From positions 124,001 through 188,000 of the forward strand of contig NZ_BAAADB010000029.1 of NCBI RefSeq assembly GCF_039522025.1: a stretch of 64,000 nt of DNA, in the 5' to 3' direction. The position numbers and the translations under genes are program-made. The notes under the pieces are model-generated. The model saw only the letters and a list, made by a program, of their open reading frames with translations, was not told the origin of the DNA and did no database searches. Source of the stretch: Deinococcus depolymerans. GTDB lineage: Bacteria; Deinococcota; Deinococci; Deinococcales; Deinococcaceae. This document shows, one piece after another, positions 20,530 through 31,975 of the stretch (the first letter of the stretch is position 1; each line of letters begins with the position of its first letter).

Positions 20530-21498
20530 ATGACCGTTCCGGATGCCCTGCCCGTGACCACCGATCCGCCTGACGTGCCCGCGCCGCCCGGGGTGCGGGC
20601 GGTGGATGGCAACCGGGCGGCGCTGGCGCTGCTGCTGGTGCAGAACGTGGTGTCGGCGGGGCTGCTGGCCTTGAAGGTGCCGCTGGGGGCGTCGCTGCTG
20701 GGGGCGTTCGTGGTGGTGGCGCTGGTGGGCCTGACCGCCTTCCGGACGCCGATGCGGGCGCTGTTCCGGGACGTGCGCTGGCGCACACCGCCCGCGTGGG
20801 GCGTGGCGGTGGCGGCGTTCGTGCTGGCATTCCTGGCATCACGGGCGTTCGTGCTGGCGTTCGTGACCCTGGTGCCGTCGGCAGCGGACAGCGCCCCGCA
20901 GTTCCTGAGTCGCGGCGCGGACCTGTGGGTGCTGCTGCTGGCGGCAGGCGTGCTGGTCCCGGTGGCCGAGGAGGTCGCGTTCCGGGGCCTGATGATGCGC
21001 GGGCACGAGCGCGCGGCCGGGTTCGGGGCGGCGGCACTCACGTCGTCGCTGGCGTTCGCGGTCGCGCACGGCGCGCCGGTCAGCGTGATCGGCATCCTCC
21101 CGCTGGCGTACGTGCTGGCGCGCGTGACGCAGCACACGGGCAGCATGTGGAACGCCGTGATCGTGCACGTACTGAACAACACCATCGCGCTGGGCCTGGG
21201 CGCGTTCCTCGCCGGGCGACTCCCGACCGACCCGGCCCGGGCGACCGAGCTGCTGTCGAACCCGGCCCTGAAGGTGCCGCTGGCGGTCGGGGCGGCGCTG
21301 TTCGGGACGGTGGTGCTGGTCGTGCTGCACCTGTGGCTGACCCCGAAAGCCGATCCGCAGGAGCGTTCCGCGCCGGGCCCGTGGCTCAGCGGGGCGTACG
21401 TGGCCGTGCTGCTGTTCGGCCTGACCGCGTTGACCCTGACCTTCCCGCCCGTGGCTGCGTGGCTGGAGACGGTCCGCGCCGCCGCGCAGGGCCACTGA
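20530..21498 (+). CDS. CPBP family intramembrane metalloprotease
   Basis: A 322-residue polytopic membrane protein of the CPBP (Abi/CAAX-protease-and-bacteriocin-processing) family. Catalytic motifs are [17 protein letters not shown] and HVLNNTIAL, each within a hydrophobic helix. About eight TM segments are predicted; the N-terminal 25 residues are Pro-rich and cytoplasmic. The substrate is unknown: family members act in prenyl-protein processing, peptide-pheromone maturation or self-immunity. ATG 20530 follows TAGGCT by seven bases. Its TGA is also the left target duplication of repeat copy C. Confidence 0.88.
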   Translation: MTVPDALPVTTDPPDVPAPPGVRAVDGNRAALALLLVQNVVSAGLLALKVPLGASLLGAFVVVALVGLTAFRTPMRALFRDVRWRTPPAWGVAVAAFVLAFLASRAFVLAFVTLVPSAADSAPQFLSRGADLWVLLLAAGVLVPVAEEVAFRGLMMRGHERAAGFGAAALTSSLAFAVAHGAPVSVIGILPLAYVLARVTQHTGSMWNAVIVHVLNNTIALGLGAFLAGRLPTDPARATELLSNPALKVPLAVGAALFGTVVLVVLHLWLTPKADPQERSAPGPWLSGAYVAVLLFGLTALTLTFPPVAAWLETVRAAAQGH

Positions 21499-21630
21499 GA
21501 CGGACTCCGGTTGAATGGCTGACAAAGCCGTTCAATCCGAGCGAAGCGAGGAGGAGCTGGGCGGGTTCCGGACGTGGAGTTGACAGATCGGTGGTGTTCC
21601 GATCTGTTAACGAAACAAACGGAATCCGTA
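21499..21630 (+). repeat. Dispersed structured repeat, copy C (132 bp, TSD TGA)
   Basis: Ends GACGGACTCCG and CGGAATCCGTA, flanked by TGA on both sides; the left TGA is the CPBP stop codon. Hairpin 1 arms GGTTGAATGGCT/AGCCGTTCAATC pair with two G-T wobbles. Hairpin 2 is GTTGACAGATCGG/CCGATCTGTTAAC with loop TGGTGTT. It is in direct tandem with copy D. Confidence 0.9.
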
Positions 21631-21633
21631 TGA

Positions 21634-21789
21634 GACGGACTCCGGTTGAATGGGCTGCAAAGACCATTCAATCCGAGCGGATGCGACTCGGAGAGCTGCT
21701 CCGCAGAGCAGGAGAAAAGCGGGTTCCGGACGTGGAGCTGGCAATCCGGTGAACTTCCGGATTGTCGGCGAAACAAACGGCAGTCCGTA
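21634..21789 (+). repeat. Dispersed structured repeat, copy D (156 bp, extra hairpin, TSD TGA)
   Basis: Ends GACGGACTCCG and CGGCAGTCCGTA, flanked by TGA (21631-21633 and 21790-21792). Hairpin 1 is GGTTGAATGG/CCATTCAATC. It carries an additional small hairpin CTGCTC-CGCA-GAGCAG in the middle. Hairpin 2 is GCTGGCAATCCGG/CCGGATTGTCGGC with loop TGAACTT. Confidence 0.9.
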
Positions 21790-21844
21790 TGAGGAGGGCC
21801 GCGCGGGTGTGACGGCGGTGGTGGGGGCTACCATGGCGGGGTTT

Positions 21845-22564
21845 ATGGCCCGTCCTGATGCCCGCCCGTCCCGCGCCCGTCCGACTGCCGTGCCGTCCGA
21901 TCCGGCCGCGCCGCTGCCCACCGAGTTCCTGACCGGCCCGCGCGTGTTTGCGCGGCGGCTGGCCCCGACCGACCCGGTCGCGTGGCGGTACCTGGGTGTC
22001 GTGGCGCTCAGCGCGGCGCTGTCCGGCGTGGCGTACGCGGCGCTGGTGCGTCCCTCGGTGACGCTGGCGGCCGGGCTGGCGGGCGGCGCGTCCCCGCTGC
22101 TGGTGCACGTGACGAACGCCATTGGCGGGGCGTTCCTGGCGATGTTCACGTTCGTGCTGATGTGGCTGCTGGGCTGGCTGGGTGCCGGACGGCCGGGCCG
22201 GGCGGCCGAGGTGTACGGCGCGAGTTTCGCGTTGTTGCCGCCGCTGTACCTGCTGGTGACGGTCGTGGCGCTCCTGACGCCCCGCGACGCCTGGATGCCG
22301 GCCGCCGGGGCGCTGGCGCAGGCGGGCAGCGACAATCAGGCGGTGCAGCGGCTGGCGCTGGCCGGACTGGCCCGCACGCCCGCCGCGTTCCTGCTGCTGG
22401 CCGTGACGATGCTGGGCACGGCCGCGCAGTGCGCCCTGAGCTTCCCGGCGTTCCGTGAGTTGACCGGGCGGCCCGGCCGGGCGCTGCTGGGGGCGCTGCT
22501 GCCGCTGCTGCCGGCGCTGGCGGTGGGGTTCATCGCGCTGGCGCCACTGCTGTTCCAGCGTTGA
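21845..22564 (+). CDS. Polytopic membrane protein, possibly Yip1-like
   Basis: A 239-residue protein with a Pro/Arg-rich cytoplasmic N-terminus (about 50 residues) and five or six hydrophobic helices, starting WRYLGVVALSAALSGVAYAA and ending LLPALAVGFIALAPLLFQR. The helix spacing and motifs such as GGAFLAMFTFVLMWLLGWLG resemble Yip1-domain proteins, but this is tentative. TACCAT (21829-21834) lies ten bases before ATG 21845, so the leader would be a few nucleotides at most. It is convergent with the DUF456 gene across a strong hairpin. Confidence 0.6.
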   Translation: MARPDARPSRARPTAVPSDPAAPLPTEFLTGPRVFARRLAPTDPVAWRYLGVVALSAALSGVAYAALVRPSVTLAAGLAGGASPLLVHVTNAIGGAFLAMFTFVLMWLLGWLGAGRPGRAAEVYGASFALLPPLYLLVTVVALLTPRDAWMPAAGALAQAGSDNQAVQRLALAGLARTPAAFLLLAVTMLGTAAQCALSFPAFRELTGRPGRALLGALLPLLPALAVGFIALAPLLFQR

Positions 22565-22575
22565 GCCAACGCGTG

Positions 22576-22608
22576 AAGGGGGCCGCCCAGTTGCCGGGCG
22601 GCCCCCTT
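22576..22608. terminator. Bidirectional terminator
   Basis: AAGGGGGCCGCCC (22576-22588) pairs perfectly with GGGCGGCCCCCTT (22596-22608) around a seven-base loop, followed by CTGC. It separates convergent genes. Confidence 0.8.
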
Positions 22609-22626
22609 CTGCATGGTAGGTGCGGT

Positions 22627-23181
22627 TCAGCCGAAGACGGACCGGGCCGGGTCCCACAGGCGCCACAGTTCGTACAGGCCGATCAGCAGGTGCAGCACGA
22701 GTTTGGCGGCCAGTCCGGCCAGCAGGCCGATCAGGGTGCCCCACGCGGCCCGCGCGGCGTCCAGCGGGGCCTTGCGTACGACCAGCAGTTCCGCGATCAG
22801 CGCGCCGGCCAGCGGGCCGACGATCAGGCCGAACGGAATGAAGATACCGACCAGACCGCCGATCAGCGCGCCCCACACGGCCTGACGGCTCCCGCCGTAC
22901 CGGCGGGCCCCCCAGGCCGAGGCGACGTTGTCGACCATGCTGATGGCGACCGTGATCAGCAGGAAGGTCAGCAGGAACGGCAGGTCCGGCCACGGCTGGA
23001 ATCCGTCGACCAGCGTGGCGGCGACGGACCCCAGGAAGATGATGACGGTGGCGGGTACGGCGGGCACGAACGTGCCGATCATGCCGATCACCCAGGCGAC
23101 GAGGAAGATCAGGAAGGCGAGACTCACGCCGTACAGTACGCCGCGCTGCCCGCCGCCGTTCCCGGACGCGGGAGGGAACAT
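22627..23181 (-). CDS. DUF456 family membrane protein
   Basis: A 184-residue (or 166-residue) hydrophobic protein of the DUF456 family: LIGMIGTF-type first helix ([20 protein letters not shown]), then [20 protein letters not shown] and the glycine-rich [23 protein letters not shown], which are family hallmarks. Function unknown. ATG 23181 abuts the tRNA terminator T-run. An alternative start, GTG 23127, follows TACTGT by five bases and would give a protein beginning directly at the first helix, as usual in this family; I regard it as at least as likely. Confidence 0.8.
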   Translation of the reverse strand: MFPPASGNGGGQRGVLYGVSLAFLIFLVAWVIGMIGTFVPAVPATVIIFLGSVAATLVDGFQPWPDLPFLLTFLLITVAISMVDNVASAWGARRYGGSRQAVWGALIGGLVGIFIPFGLIVGPLAGALIAELLVVRKAPLDAARAAWGTLIGLLAGLAAKLVLHLLIGLYELWRLWDPARSVFG

Positions 23182-23182
23182 G

Positions 23183-23206
23183 AAAAGACCCCCACCGAGG
23201 TGGGGG
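23183..23206 (-). terminator. Rho-independent terminator of the tRNA-fMet gene
   Basis: On the minus strand CCCCCAC-CTCG-GTGGGGG is followed by TCTTTTC. It starts about five bases after the encoded CCA end, and its T-run touches the ATG of the next gene. Confidence 0.85.
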
Positions 23207-23211
23207 CTGCT

Positions 23212-23290
<79 letters not shown>

Positions 23291-23354
23291 ACTCTGGTTA
23301 AACTTTCTGCGTCTGCGTCGCGGTTTCTTTCGTTCCCGCTCTCAGCGCTCAGGA

Positions 23355-23383
23355 ATAGTACCTCGGGTTCCCGGAACTGTCAA
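23355..23383 (-). promoter_or_regulatory. Consensus promoter of the tRNA-fMet gene
   Basis: On the minus strand TTGACA (23378-23383) and TACTAT (23355-23360) are separated by exactly 17 bp. The start site would lie about 60 nt upstream of the mature tRNA 5' end. This is the strongest sigma-70 match in the window. Confidence 0.88.
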
Positions 23384-23505
23384 CTTTGTGTCACGCTGCA
23401 CTTTTTTGCCGTGCTGCACGTCCGGCCTCCGGCACCTGCCGGAACAGCGCTGTTTCGGGGGGAATCCCACCGCCCACCCTGCCCGCGCCCGTTACGCTGA
23501 ACCCC

Positions 23506-24585
23506 GTGACCGACGCCCCCCTCACCCCCGCCCGGAGCGGCCCCCCGGCAGGCAGCGCCATCGAGCAGCGCAAACTGCGGCACATCGAGGCCTGCCTGCG
23601 CCCGGACAGTCAGTACGCCGCGCGCCCCACCGGCCTGCACGAGGTGCCCTGGCCGTACCGCGCCCTGCCGGAACGCGACCTGGAGGGCGTGGACCTGCGC
23701 ACGACCTTCCTGGACTGCCCCCTGAGCGCCCCGGTCCTGATCGGCGCGATGACCGGCGGCGCCGACGCGGCCGGGCGCATCAACCGCAACCTCGCCATGG
23801 CCGCGCAGCGCCTGGGGATCGGCATGATGCTCGGCTCGCAGCGCGTGATGCTGGAACGCCCGCAGGCCCGCGCCAGCTTCCTGGTGCGCGAGTGGGCGCC
23901 GGACATCCTGCTCGTCGGGAACCTGGGCGGCGCGCAGTTCCTGCTCGGCTACGACGACACCCACGCGGCGAGGGCCGTGCAGGAGGTCGGGGCGGACGCC
24001 CTGGCCATTCACGTCAATCCCCTGCAGGAGGCGCTGCAACCTGGCGGTGACACCCGCTGGGCCGGCCTGACCGACCGGCTGGCCGCGCTGGTCCCCACGC
24101 TGCCCTTCCCGGTGATCCTGAAGGAGGTCGGGCACGGCCTGGACCGCCGCACCGTGCAGGCCGTGGCGGGCGCGGGCTTCGCGGCGCTGGACGTGGCCGG
24201 GGCGGGCGGCACCAGCTGGGCGCGGGTCGAGCAGCTGGTTCACCACGGGCACGTGCGCACACCGGACCTGTGCGACCTCGGCATTCCGACCGCGCAGGCC
24301 ATCCGGGAGGCGCGGGCGGCCGCGCCGGGCACGCCGCTGATCGCGTCGGGCGGGATTCGCACGGGACTGGACGCCGCCCGCGCCCTGAGCCTGGGCGCGC
24401 AGGTCGTCGCCGTGGCCCGCCCGCTGCTGGAACCGGCCCTGGACAGCGCGGACGCCGCCGAGGTCTGGTTGCGGCAGTTCATTCACGAGTTGCGGGTCGC
24501 GCTGTTCGTCGGGGGGTACGCGGGCCTGGACGACCTGCGCGCCGGGGCGGGGTTCAGCGCAGGCGGCCCAGCGAACGGCGGATAA
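23506..24585 (+). CDS. fni: Type 2 isopentenyl-diphosphate delta-isomerase
   Basis: A 359-residue FMN-dependent isomerase (IDI-2) that interconverts IPP and DMAPP in isoprenoid synthesis, here fed by the MEP pathway (dxs at 33363-35255). Motifs: RKLRHIEACL near the N-terminus, VLIGAMTGGADAAGRINRNL, GIGMMLGSQRVMLE, ALAIHVNPLQEALQPGGDT, FPVILKEVGHGLD, DVAGAGGTSWARVE and IASGGIRTGLDAARAL. GTG 23506 follows TACGCT by seven bases. The last 32 bases overlap the 3' end of ruvA on the other strand. Confidence 0.94.
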   Translation: MTDAPLTPARSGPPAGSAIEQRKLRHIEACLRPDSQYAARPTGLHEVPWPYRALPERDLEGVDLRTTFLDCPLSAPVLIGAMTGGADAAGRINRNLAMAAQRLGIGMMLGSQRVMLERPQARASFLVREWAPDILLVGNLGGAQFLLGYDDTHAARAVQEVGADALAIHVNPLQEALQPGGDTRWAGLTDRLAALVPTLPFPVILKEVGHGLDRRTVQAVAGAGFAALDVAGAGGTSWARVEQLVHHGHVRTPDLCDLGIPTAQAIREARAAAPGTPLIASGGIRTGLDAARALSLGAQVVAVARPLLEPALDSADAAEVWLRQFIHELRVALFVGGYAGLDDLRAGAGFSAGGPANGG

Positions 24586-25156
24586 GCTGGTCGGCGTTCA
24601 GGTCCGGTTCGGCGGCCAGCAGTTCGGCCACGGTCGCCCGGACCTGCGCCTCGCGGAAGCCCAGGGCCAGCAGGGCGTCCACGGCGTCGCGGCCGGCGGT
24701 GGTCGTGACCCGCGCCGCCTTCACGCCGCCCGCGCCGCTGGCCGGGGCTGCCAGATGTTCCGGGACCTTGCCCTGCAATTCCAGGACCAGCCGCTCGGCG
24801 GTCTTCTTGCCGACGCCGCTGACGCTGCTCAGGAGTTTCACGTCGCCGCCCAGCACCCCGGCCGCCAGGGCGCTGACCGGCATGGCGGACAGCAGCGCCA
24901 GCGCCAGTTTCGGCCCGACCCCGCTGACGCTGGTGAGCAGGTCGAAGATCCGGACGCTGTCGGCGTCGTGGAAGCCGAACAGCAGCTGCGCGTCCTCGCG
25001 CACCACGAAGCGGGTGTTCAGTTCGGCCGTCTCGCCCGCCGTGAGTTTCCCCAGGGTGCTGGACGGGCACTGCACCTCGTACCCCACGCCGCCCGCCACG
25101 ATCACGGCGCTGTGTTCACGTATTTCCCGGACCACGCCGGACAGGTAGGCAATCAT
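24554..25156 (-). CDS. ruvA: Holliday junction branch migration protein RuvA
   Basis: A 200-residue RuvA, which binds four-way junctions and loads the RuvB motor. Domain I begins MIAYLSGVVREIREHSAVIV. Domain II carries two HhH motifs (LTSVSGVGPKLALALLSAM and LSSVSGVGKKTAERLVLELQ). A flexible acidic/Ala linker leads to the RuvB-binding domain III (DAVDALLALGFREAQVRATV). ATG 25156 follows TACACT by seven bases with GGGGAGG between. No ruvB or ruvC is adjacent. The 3' end overlaps fni by 32 bases, tail to tail. Confidence 0.95.
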   Translation of the reverse strand: MIAYLSGVVREIREHSAVIVAGGVGYEVQCPSSTLGKLTAGETAELNTRFVVREDAQLLFGFHDADSVRIFDLLTSVSGVGPKLALALLSAMPVSALAAGVLGGDVKLLSSVSGVGKKTAERLVLELQGKVPEHLAAPASGAGGVKAARVTTTAGRDAVDALLALGFREAQVRATVAELLAAEPDLNADQLIRRSLGRLR

Positions 25157-25258
25157 CCTCCCCAGTGTACATTCCGCTCTGAACAGAAACAGCGGCGGGC
25201 GGCAGGTTCGCACCACCCCCGCCCCCGCGCGGCGCCGCGGTGTGCTGCACTGTGAAGC

Positions 25259-25867
25259 ATGGTGATCCTGCGTCCCGCCCGCCAATCCGACCGCGCCGCG
25301 CTGCTGCGCATCTGCCTGGAAACCGGCGACAGCGGCCAGGACGCCACCGCCCTGTACCGCGACCCCCACCTGCTGGGGCAGGTGTACGCCGCGCCGTACC
25401 TGACCTTCGCGCCGGACTTCGCGTTCGTGCTGGAGGACGCCCTGGGGGTCGGCGGGTACGTCCTGGGCACGCCGGACACCGCCGCCTTCGAGGACACCCT
25501 GGAACGCGCGTGGTGGCCGCCGCTGCGCCGCCAGTACCCGGACCCGCAGGCCATTGCGCCCGCCGACCGCACGCCGGACGAACGGATCGCGCACCTGATC
25601 CACCACCCGCGCCGCACCCCGCCGGACCTGCTCGCCGCGTACCCGGCGCACCTGCACATCGACCTGCTGCCACGCGTGCAGGGAGGCGGGCGGGGCCGCG
25701 CCCTGATGGACACGCTGCTGGGCGCACTGCGGGAGGCCGGCGCGGTCGGCGTCCACCTGGGCGTCGGGGCGCGCAACGTGAACGCCCAGGGCTTCTACCG
25801 GCACCTGGGCTTCCACGAGCTGGGCCGCACGCCGGGTGCCGTCACGTTCGGCCGACGCCTGGACTGA
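25259..25867 (+). CDS. GNAT family N-acetyltransferase
   Basis: A 202-residue acetyltransferase opening MVILRPARQSDRAALLRICL. The acetyl-CoA motif A is HIDLLPRVQGGGRGRALMDT, where the pyrophosphate loop is QGGGRG. Motif B is VHLGVGARNVNAQGFYRHLG. The central insert (AFVLEDALGVGGYVLGTPDT) resembles the GNAT domain attached to some bacterial O-GlcNAcase-like proteins. Substrate unknown. TGCACT ends seven bases before ATG 25259. The TGA is flush with repeat copy E. Confidence 0.88.
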   Translation: MVILRPARQSDRAALLRICLETGDSGQDATALYRDPHLLGQVYAAPYLTFAPDFAFVLEDALGVGGYVLGTPDTAAFEDTLERAWWPPLRRQYPDPQAIAPADRTPDERIAHLIHHPRRTPPDLLAAYPAHLHIDLLPRVQGGGRGRALMDTLLGALREAGAVGVHLGVGARNVNAQGFYRHLGFHELGRTPGAVTFGRRLD

Positions 25868-25932
25868 CCCGGACTCCGGTTGAATGGGCTGCAAAGCCCG
25901 CCGGGTCCGAGCGAAACGAACGGCAGTCCGTA
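25868..25932 (+). repeat. Dispersed structured repeat, copy E (65 bp, internally deleted)
   Basis: The left end CCCGGACTCCGG directly follows the TGA of the GNAT gene. The right end CGGCAGTCCGTA is followed by TCA. Hairpin 1 is present in altered form. The whole middle and hairpin 2 are missing, leaving CGAGCGAAACGAACGG joined to the right terminus. Confidence 0.8.
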
Positions 25933-25955
25933 TCACCCGCGCCCGTCCCTGGCGT

Positions 25956-27155
25956 TCAGCCGGCGCGCCGCAGACTGAACGCCAGCAGGGCCGCGCCCAG
26001 CAGCCCGGCCAGCAGCGCGCCCACCCGGAAGATCAGGCCCTCGTGACCCGGCTGGCTGGTCAGCAGCACCGGGCTCAGGAACTGCCCCAGGAAGATGGCG
26101 CTGCTCATGCCGGCCGTCACCCGGCCCCGCCACGCGGGGGGCGTCAGGTCCGCCAGCCAGGTGTACAGGTTCGGGAAGACCAGCCCGCCGCCCAGCCCGC
26201 CCAGGATCAGGCCCAGCAGCGCGCCCGTGACGCTTTGGGCGCCGGACACGGTCAGCCACCCGGCCGCCAGCAGGCCCAGGCCCAGCGCCGCCGTGCGCTG
26301 CGCGTGAAAGCGCCCGGTGAAGCGCGAGTACGCCAGCGACGTGAGCGCCGCGACCAGCGTGAACGCGCCCAGCAGCAACCCGGTCACGGCGGGCGCGGCG
26401 CCCAGGGTGCGCAGCAGGAACGGCCCCTGGGTGGGCATCAGGTAGAACACGATCATGTACCCGACCGACAGGGCGTAGATCACGCCGATGCTGGCCCAGC
26501 GGGGCCTGGCGTCCCGGGCGCTGTCGGTGGGCAGCGGGGCGGGCAGGCCGCCGGCCAGCCGCAGGGTCAGCGGGATCAGCAGCAGCGCGGCCAGGTACAG
26601 CGCAAAAGGTGCGCGCCACGACGCGGCGGCCAGCAGGCCGCCCAGCGGCATCAGGACCGCGCCGCCGAAATTCCCGAACGCCGCCTGCTGACTCAGGAAC
26701 CGCCCGCGGGCCGGGCCGCTGAACAGGTCGTTCACGAGCGCCCCGGCGGCCGTCATGGTGCCCGCCACGGCCAGTCCCAGCACGATCCGCCCGGCCAGCA
26801 GCGTCCCGATGGAATCGGCGATCAATCCCGCGCTGCCGCCCAGCGCGTACAGCACCAGCGAGGCCAGCAGCACCGGGCGGCGGCCGTAGCGGTCGGCCAG
26901 CACGCCGCTCAGCGGCGCGGTGAGCGCGATGACCAGGCCCACGATCGTCAGGGACAGCTTGATCAGAAAGGCGGCGTTGGGCGTGTCCGCGAAGTGCGCC
27001 TGCATGGCGGGCAGGGCCGGGGCGATGGTCGCGCCGCTCATGATGGTCAGGGTGGAGAGCAGCAGCAGGGTCAGCTGGGTCAGGCGGTCCGGGGCGTGTC
27101 CGGCGGTGGGGGAGGGCGGCGGGGACGTGAGCGGCACGGAGCGGGGCGCGGACAT
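25956..27155 (-). CDS. Major facilitator superfamily exporter
   Basis: A 399-residue 12-TM MFS protein with a Pro-rich N-terminal tail. The loop 2-3 signature is GVLADRYGRRPVLLASL, and TM4-5 includes LGLAVAGTMTAAGALVNDLF, consistent with the DHA1 drug-efflux group. The C-terminal half has GLGGGLVFPNLYTWLADLTP. The substrate cannot be inferred. ATG 27155 follows TACGTT by six bases. It diverges from metG across a 375-bp intergenic region and ends near repeat copy E. Confidence 0.88.
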   Translation of the reverse strand: MSAPRSVPLTSPPPSPTAGHAPDRLTQLTLLLLSTLTIMSGATIAPALPAMQAHFADTPNAAFLIKLSLTIVGLVIALTAPLSGVLADRYGRRPVLLASLVLYALGGSAGLIADSIGTLLAGRIVLGLAVAGTMTAAGALVNDLFSGPARGRFLSQQAAFGNFGGAVLMPLGGLLAAASWRAPFALYLAALLLIPLTLRLAGGLPAPLPTDSARDARPRWASIGVIYALSVGYMIVFYLMPTQGPFLLRTLGAAPAVTGLLLGAFTLVAALTSLAYSRFTGRFHAQRTAALGLGLLAAGWLTVSGAQSVTGALLGLILGGLGGGLVFPNLYTWLADLTPPAWRGRVTAGMSSAIFLGQFLSPVLLTSQPGHEGLIFRVGALLAGLLGAALLAFSLRRAG

Positions 27156-27530
27156 GCCGCCAACGTAGCTTTATTTTGTGAAGTGCAAAGGTGATTACAG
27201 CGGTTGTCCGGGGGCGGCGCCGTGTGGGCACAGCGGGGCGCGGACGGTCGGCCGCAGGCCAGATGACAGAGTCGCCCGCCCACCCGCACCCGCTACAGTG
27301 AACGCATGCCGCACCGACCCCGCTGCGCTGCCCCCACCCCCCGCCGCAGGCCCCTGTCCGGCCCGCGAATGCCGGGCCGCGCTGCCTGAGCGCCCACCCC
27401 GCGCTCCGGGGCCGGCCACTCACGGGCACGCTGGACCGGGGGGACACGCGGGACGCGCAAAATTCCGTATTCTGACAGGGTTGCCCGGCCCTCCTCTCAT
27501 CAGGGAGCCGGCCGGGAAGGAAGGGAGACC
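27156..27530. other. 375-bp intergenic region between the MFS gene and metG
   Basis: It contains the MFS promoter at the left end, a possible leaderless 27-codon frame (27306-27389), a -10-like TATTCT at about 27469-27474 and a metG leader hairpin. In that hairpin CCCGGCC near 27483 pairs with GGCCGGG near 27510, with a CTCC/GGAG continuation. The strong AAGGGAG ribosome site follows. No T-box or SAM-riboswitch core was seen. Confidence 0.45.
27306..27389 (+). CDS. Possible leaderless 27-residue peptide upstream of metG
   Basis: TACAGT (27294-27299) ends six bases before an ATG that opens a 27-codon frame (MPHRPRCAAPTPRRRPLSG...) ending in TGA. The product is extremely basic and Pro-rich, with one Cys. 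The upstream signal is as good as those of real genes here, but a GC-rich region can supply such frames by chance. It could be a spurious transcript, a small basic peptide or an upstream regulatory frame for metG. Confidence 0.25.
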   Translation: MPHRPRCAAPTPRRRPLSGPRMPGRAA

Positions 27531-29546
<2,016 letters not shown>

Positions 29547-29659
29547 CCCACCCCCACCTGCCCCGCCCGGCCCCGCGCCCGGCGGGGTCGACTGCTGCCG
29601 CGGCCAGCAGGGCGGTCAGCCGCTGACCGGACCGTCACTTACGCCGGGGCGGGGCGGGC

Positions 29660-29665
29660 TAGACT
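29660..29665 (+). promoter_or_regulatory. -10 box of leaderless rapZ promoter
   Basis: TAGACT ends six bases before the rapZ ATG at 29672. The same hexamer and spacing occur at ddrA. Confidence 0.65.
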
Positions 29666-29671
29666 GTCCCC

Positions 29672-30510
29672 ATGCCCTTCGTCGTGGTTTCCGGCCTGTC
29701 CGGCAGTGGAAAAAGCACCGTCCTGCGCACCCTGGAGGACGCCGGGTTCTTCATCACCGACAACCTCCCCCCGGAACTGTGGGGCGCCATGCACGACCTC
29801 GTGGAGGCGCGCGGCCTGGACCGCGTGGCGATCAGCACCGACGCCCGCACCCGCCACTTCCTGGACGCCCTGGAGACCAGCTACGTGCGCCTGTCGCGCC
29901 GCCGCGAGGACCTGCGCGTGCTGTTCCTCGAGGCGAACGCGGACGTGCTGCTCAAACGCTACAACTTCACGCGCCGCGAACACCCGCTCGGTGAGAACCT
30001 GATGCTGGACTTCGCGCGGGAACGCGAACTGCTTGCCCCGCTGCGCGCCATCGCCGACACCGTCATCGACACCACCGACCTGAGCGCCAAGGACCTGGGC
30101 AACCGCGTGATGCAGCTGTTCCGGCTGGAACAGGACTTCCACCTGCGCCTGATGTCCTTCGGGTTCAAGAACGCGCCCCCACGCGACGTCGACATGATCC
30201 TCGACGTCCGCTCGCTGCCCAACCCGTACTACGACCCGGCCCTGCGCCCCAGGACCGGCCTGGACGCCGAGGTGGCCGCCTACGCCTTCGCCGGCGCGGA
30301 ATCCGAGGCGTTCTACACCGAGCTGCGCGACTTCGTGCGGGTCGCCGCCGAACGTGCCCGCGCCAGCGGCCGCCACGGTTACACCGTCGGGATCGGCTGC
30401 ACCGGCGGGCAGCACCGCAGCGTCGCCGTCACCACCCGCCTCGCCCAGGACCTGCGGGACCTGAACGTGGACGTCATGGACCACCGCGACATGAAAGTCG
30501 GCGGGCACGG

Positions 30511-30514
<4 letters not shown>
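29672..30514 (+). CDS. rapZ: RapZ/YvcJ family nucleotide-binding protein (RNase adapter)
   Basis: A 280-residue protein with a Walker A motif GLSGSGKST (8-16), DNLPPELW, the characteristic [31 protein letters not shown] and the C-terminal [12 protein letters not shown]. In E. coli RapZ guides GlmZ sRNA to RNase E and senses glucosamine-6-phosphate. In Gram-positives YvcJ hydrolyses nucleotides and neighbours YvcK, as here. The stop overlaps the yvcK-like gene by four bases (ATGA). Leaderless start after TAGACT. Confidence 0.93.
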
Positions 30515-31899
<1,385 letters not shown>

Positions 31900-31975
31900 A
31901 GCGCGGCACGCCGCCCACCCCTGGCCGTCTACTCCGCGCCGTCACGGGGCGGGGACGCACTGCTACGCTCGTGCC

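Noticed and set aside
19125..21776. Very long open frame on the minus strand opposite ltaE and the CPBP protease gene
   Set aside because: It is a by-product of high GC in the third codon positions of the plus-strand genes. The product has no recognisable domain and crosses two repeats.
21499..21792. Possible CRISPR-like array (two similar units in tandem)
   Set aside because: Only two units of different length with their own terminal repeats and TGA duplications. There are no regular spacers and no cas genes.
25172..25188. TTCCGCTCTGAACAGAA upstream of ruvA as a second damage-response operator
   Set aside because: The half-sites match the ddrA palindrome only weakly and it lies off the expected -35. 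I would need the real motif matrix to support it.
27475..27530. metG leader as a T-box or SAM riboswitch
   Set aside because: Only one simple GC hairpin is present. No T-box sequence, specifier loop or SAM core could be found in the short leader.
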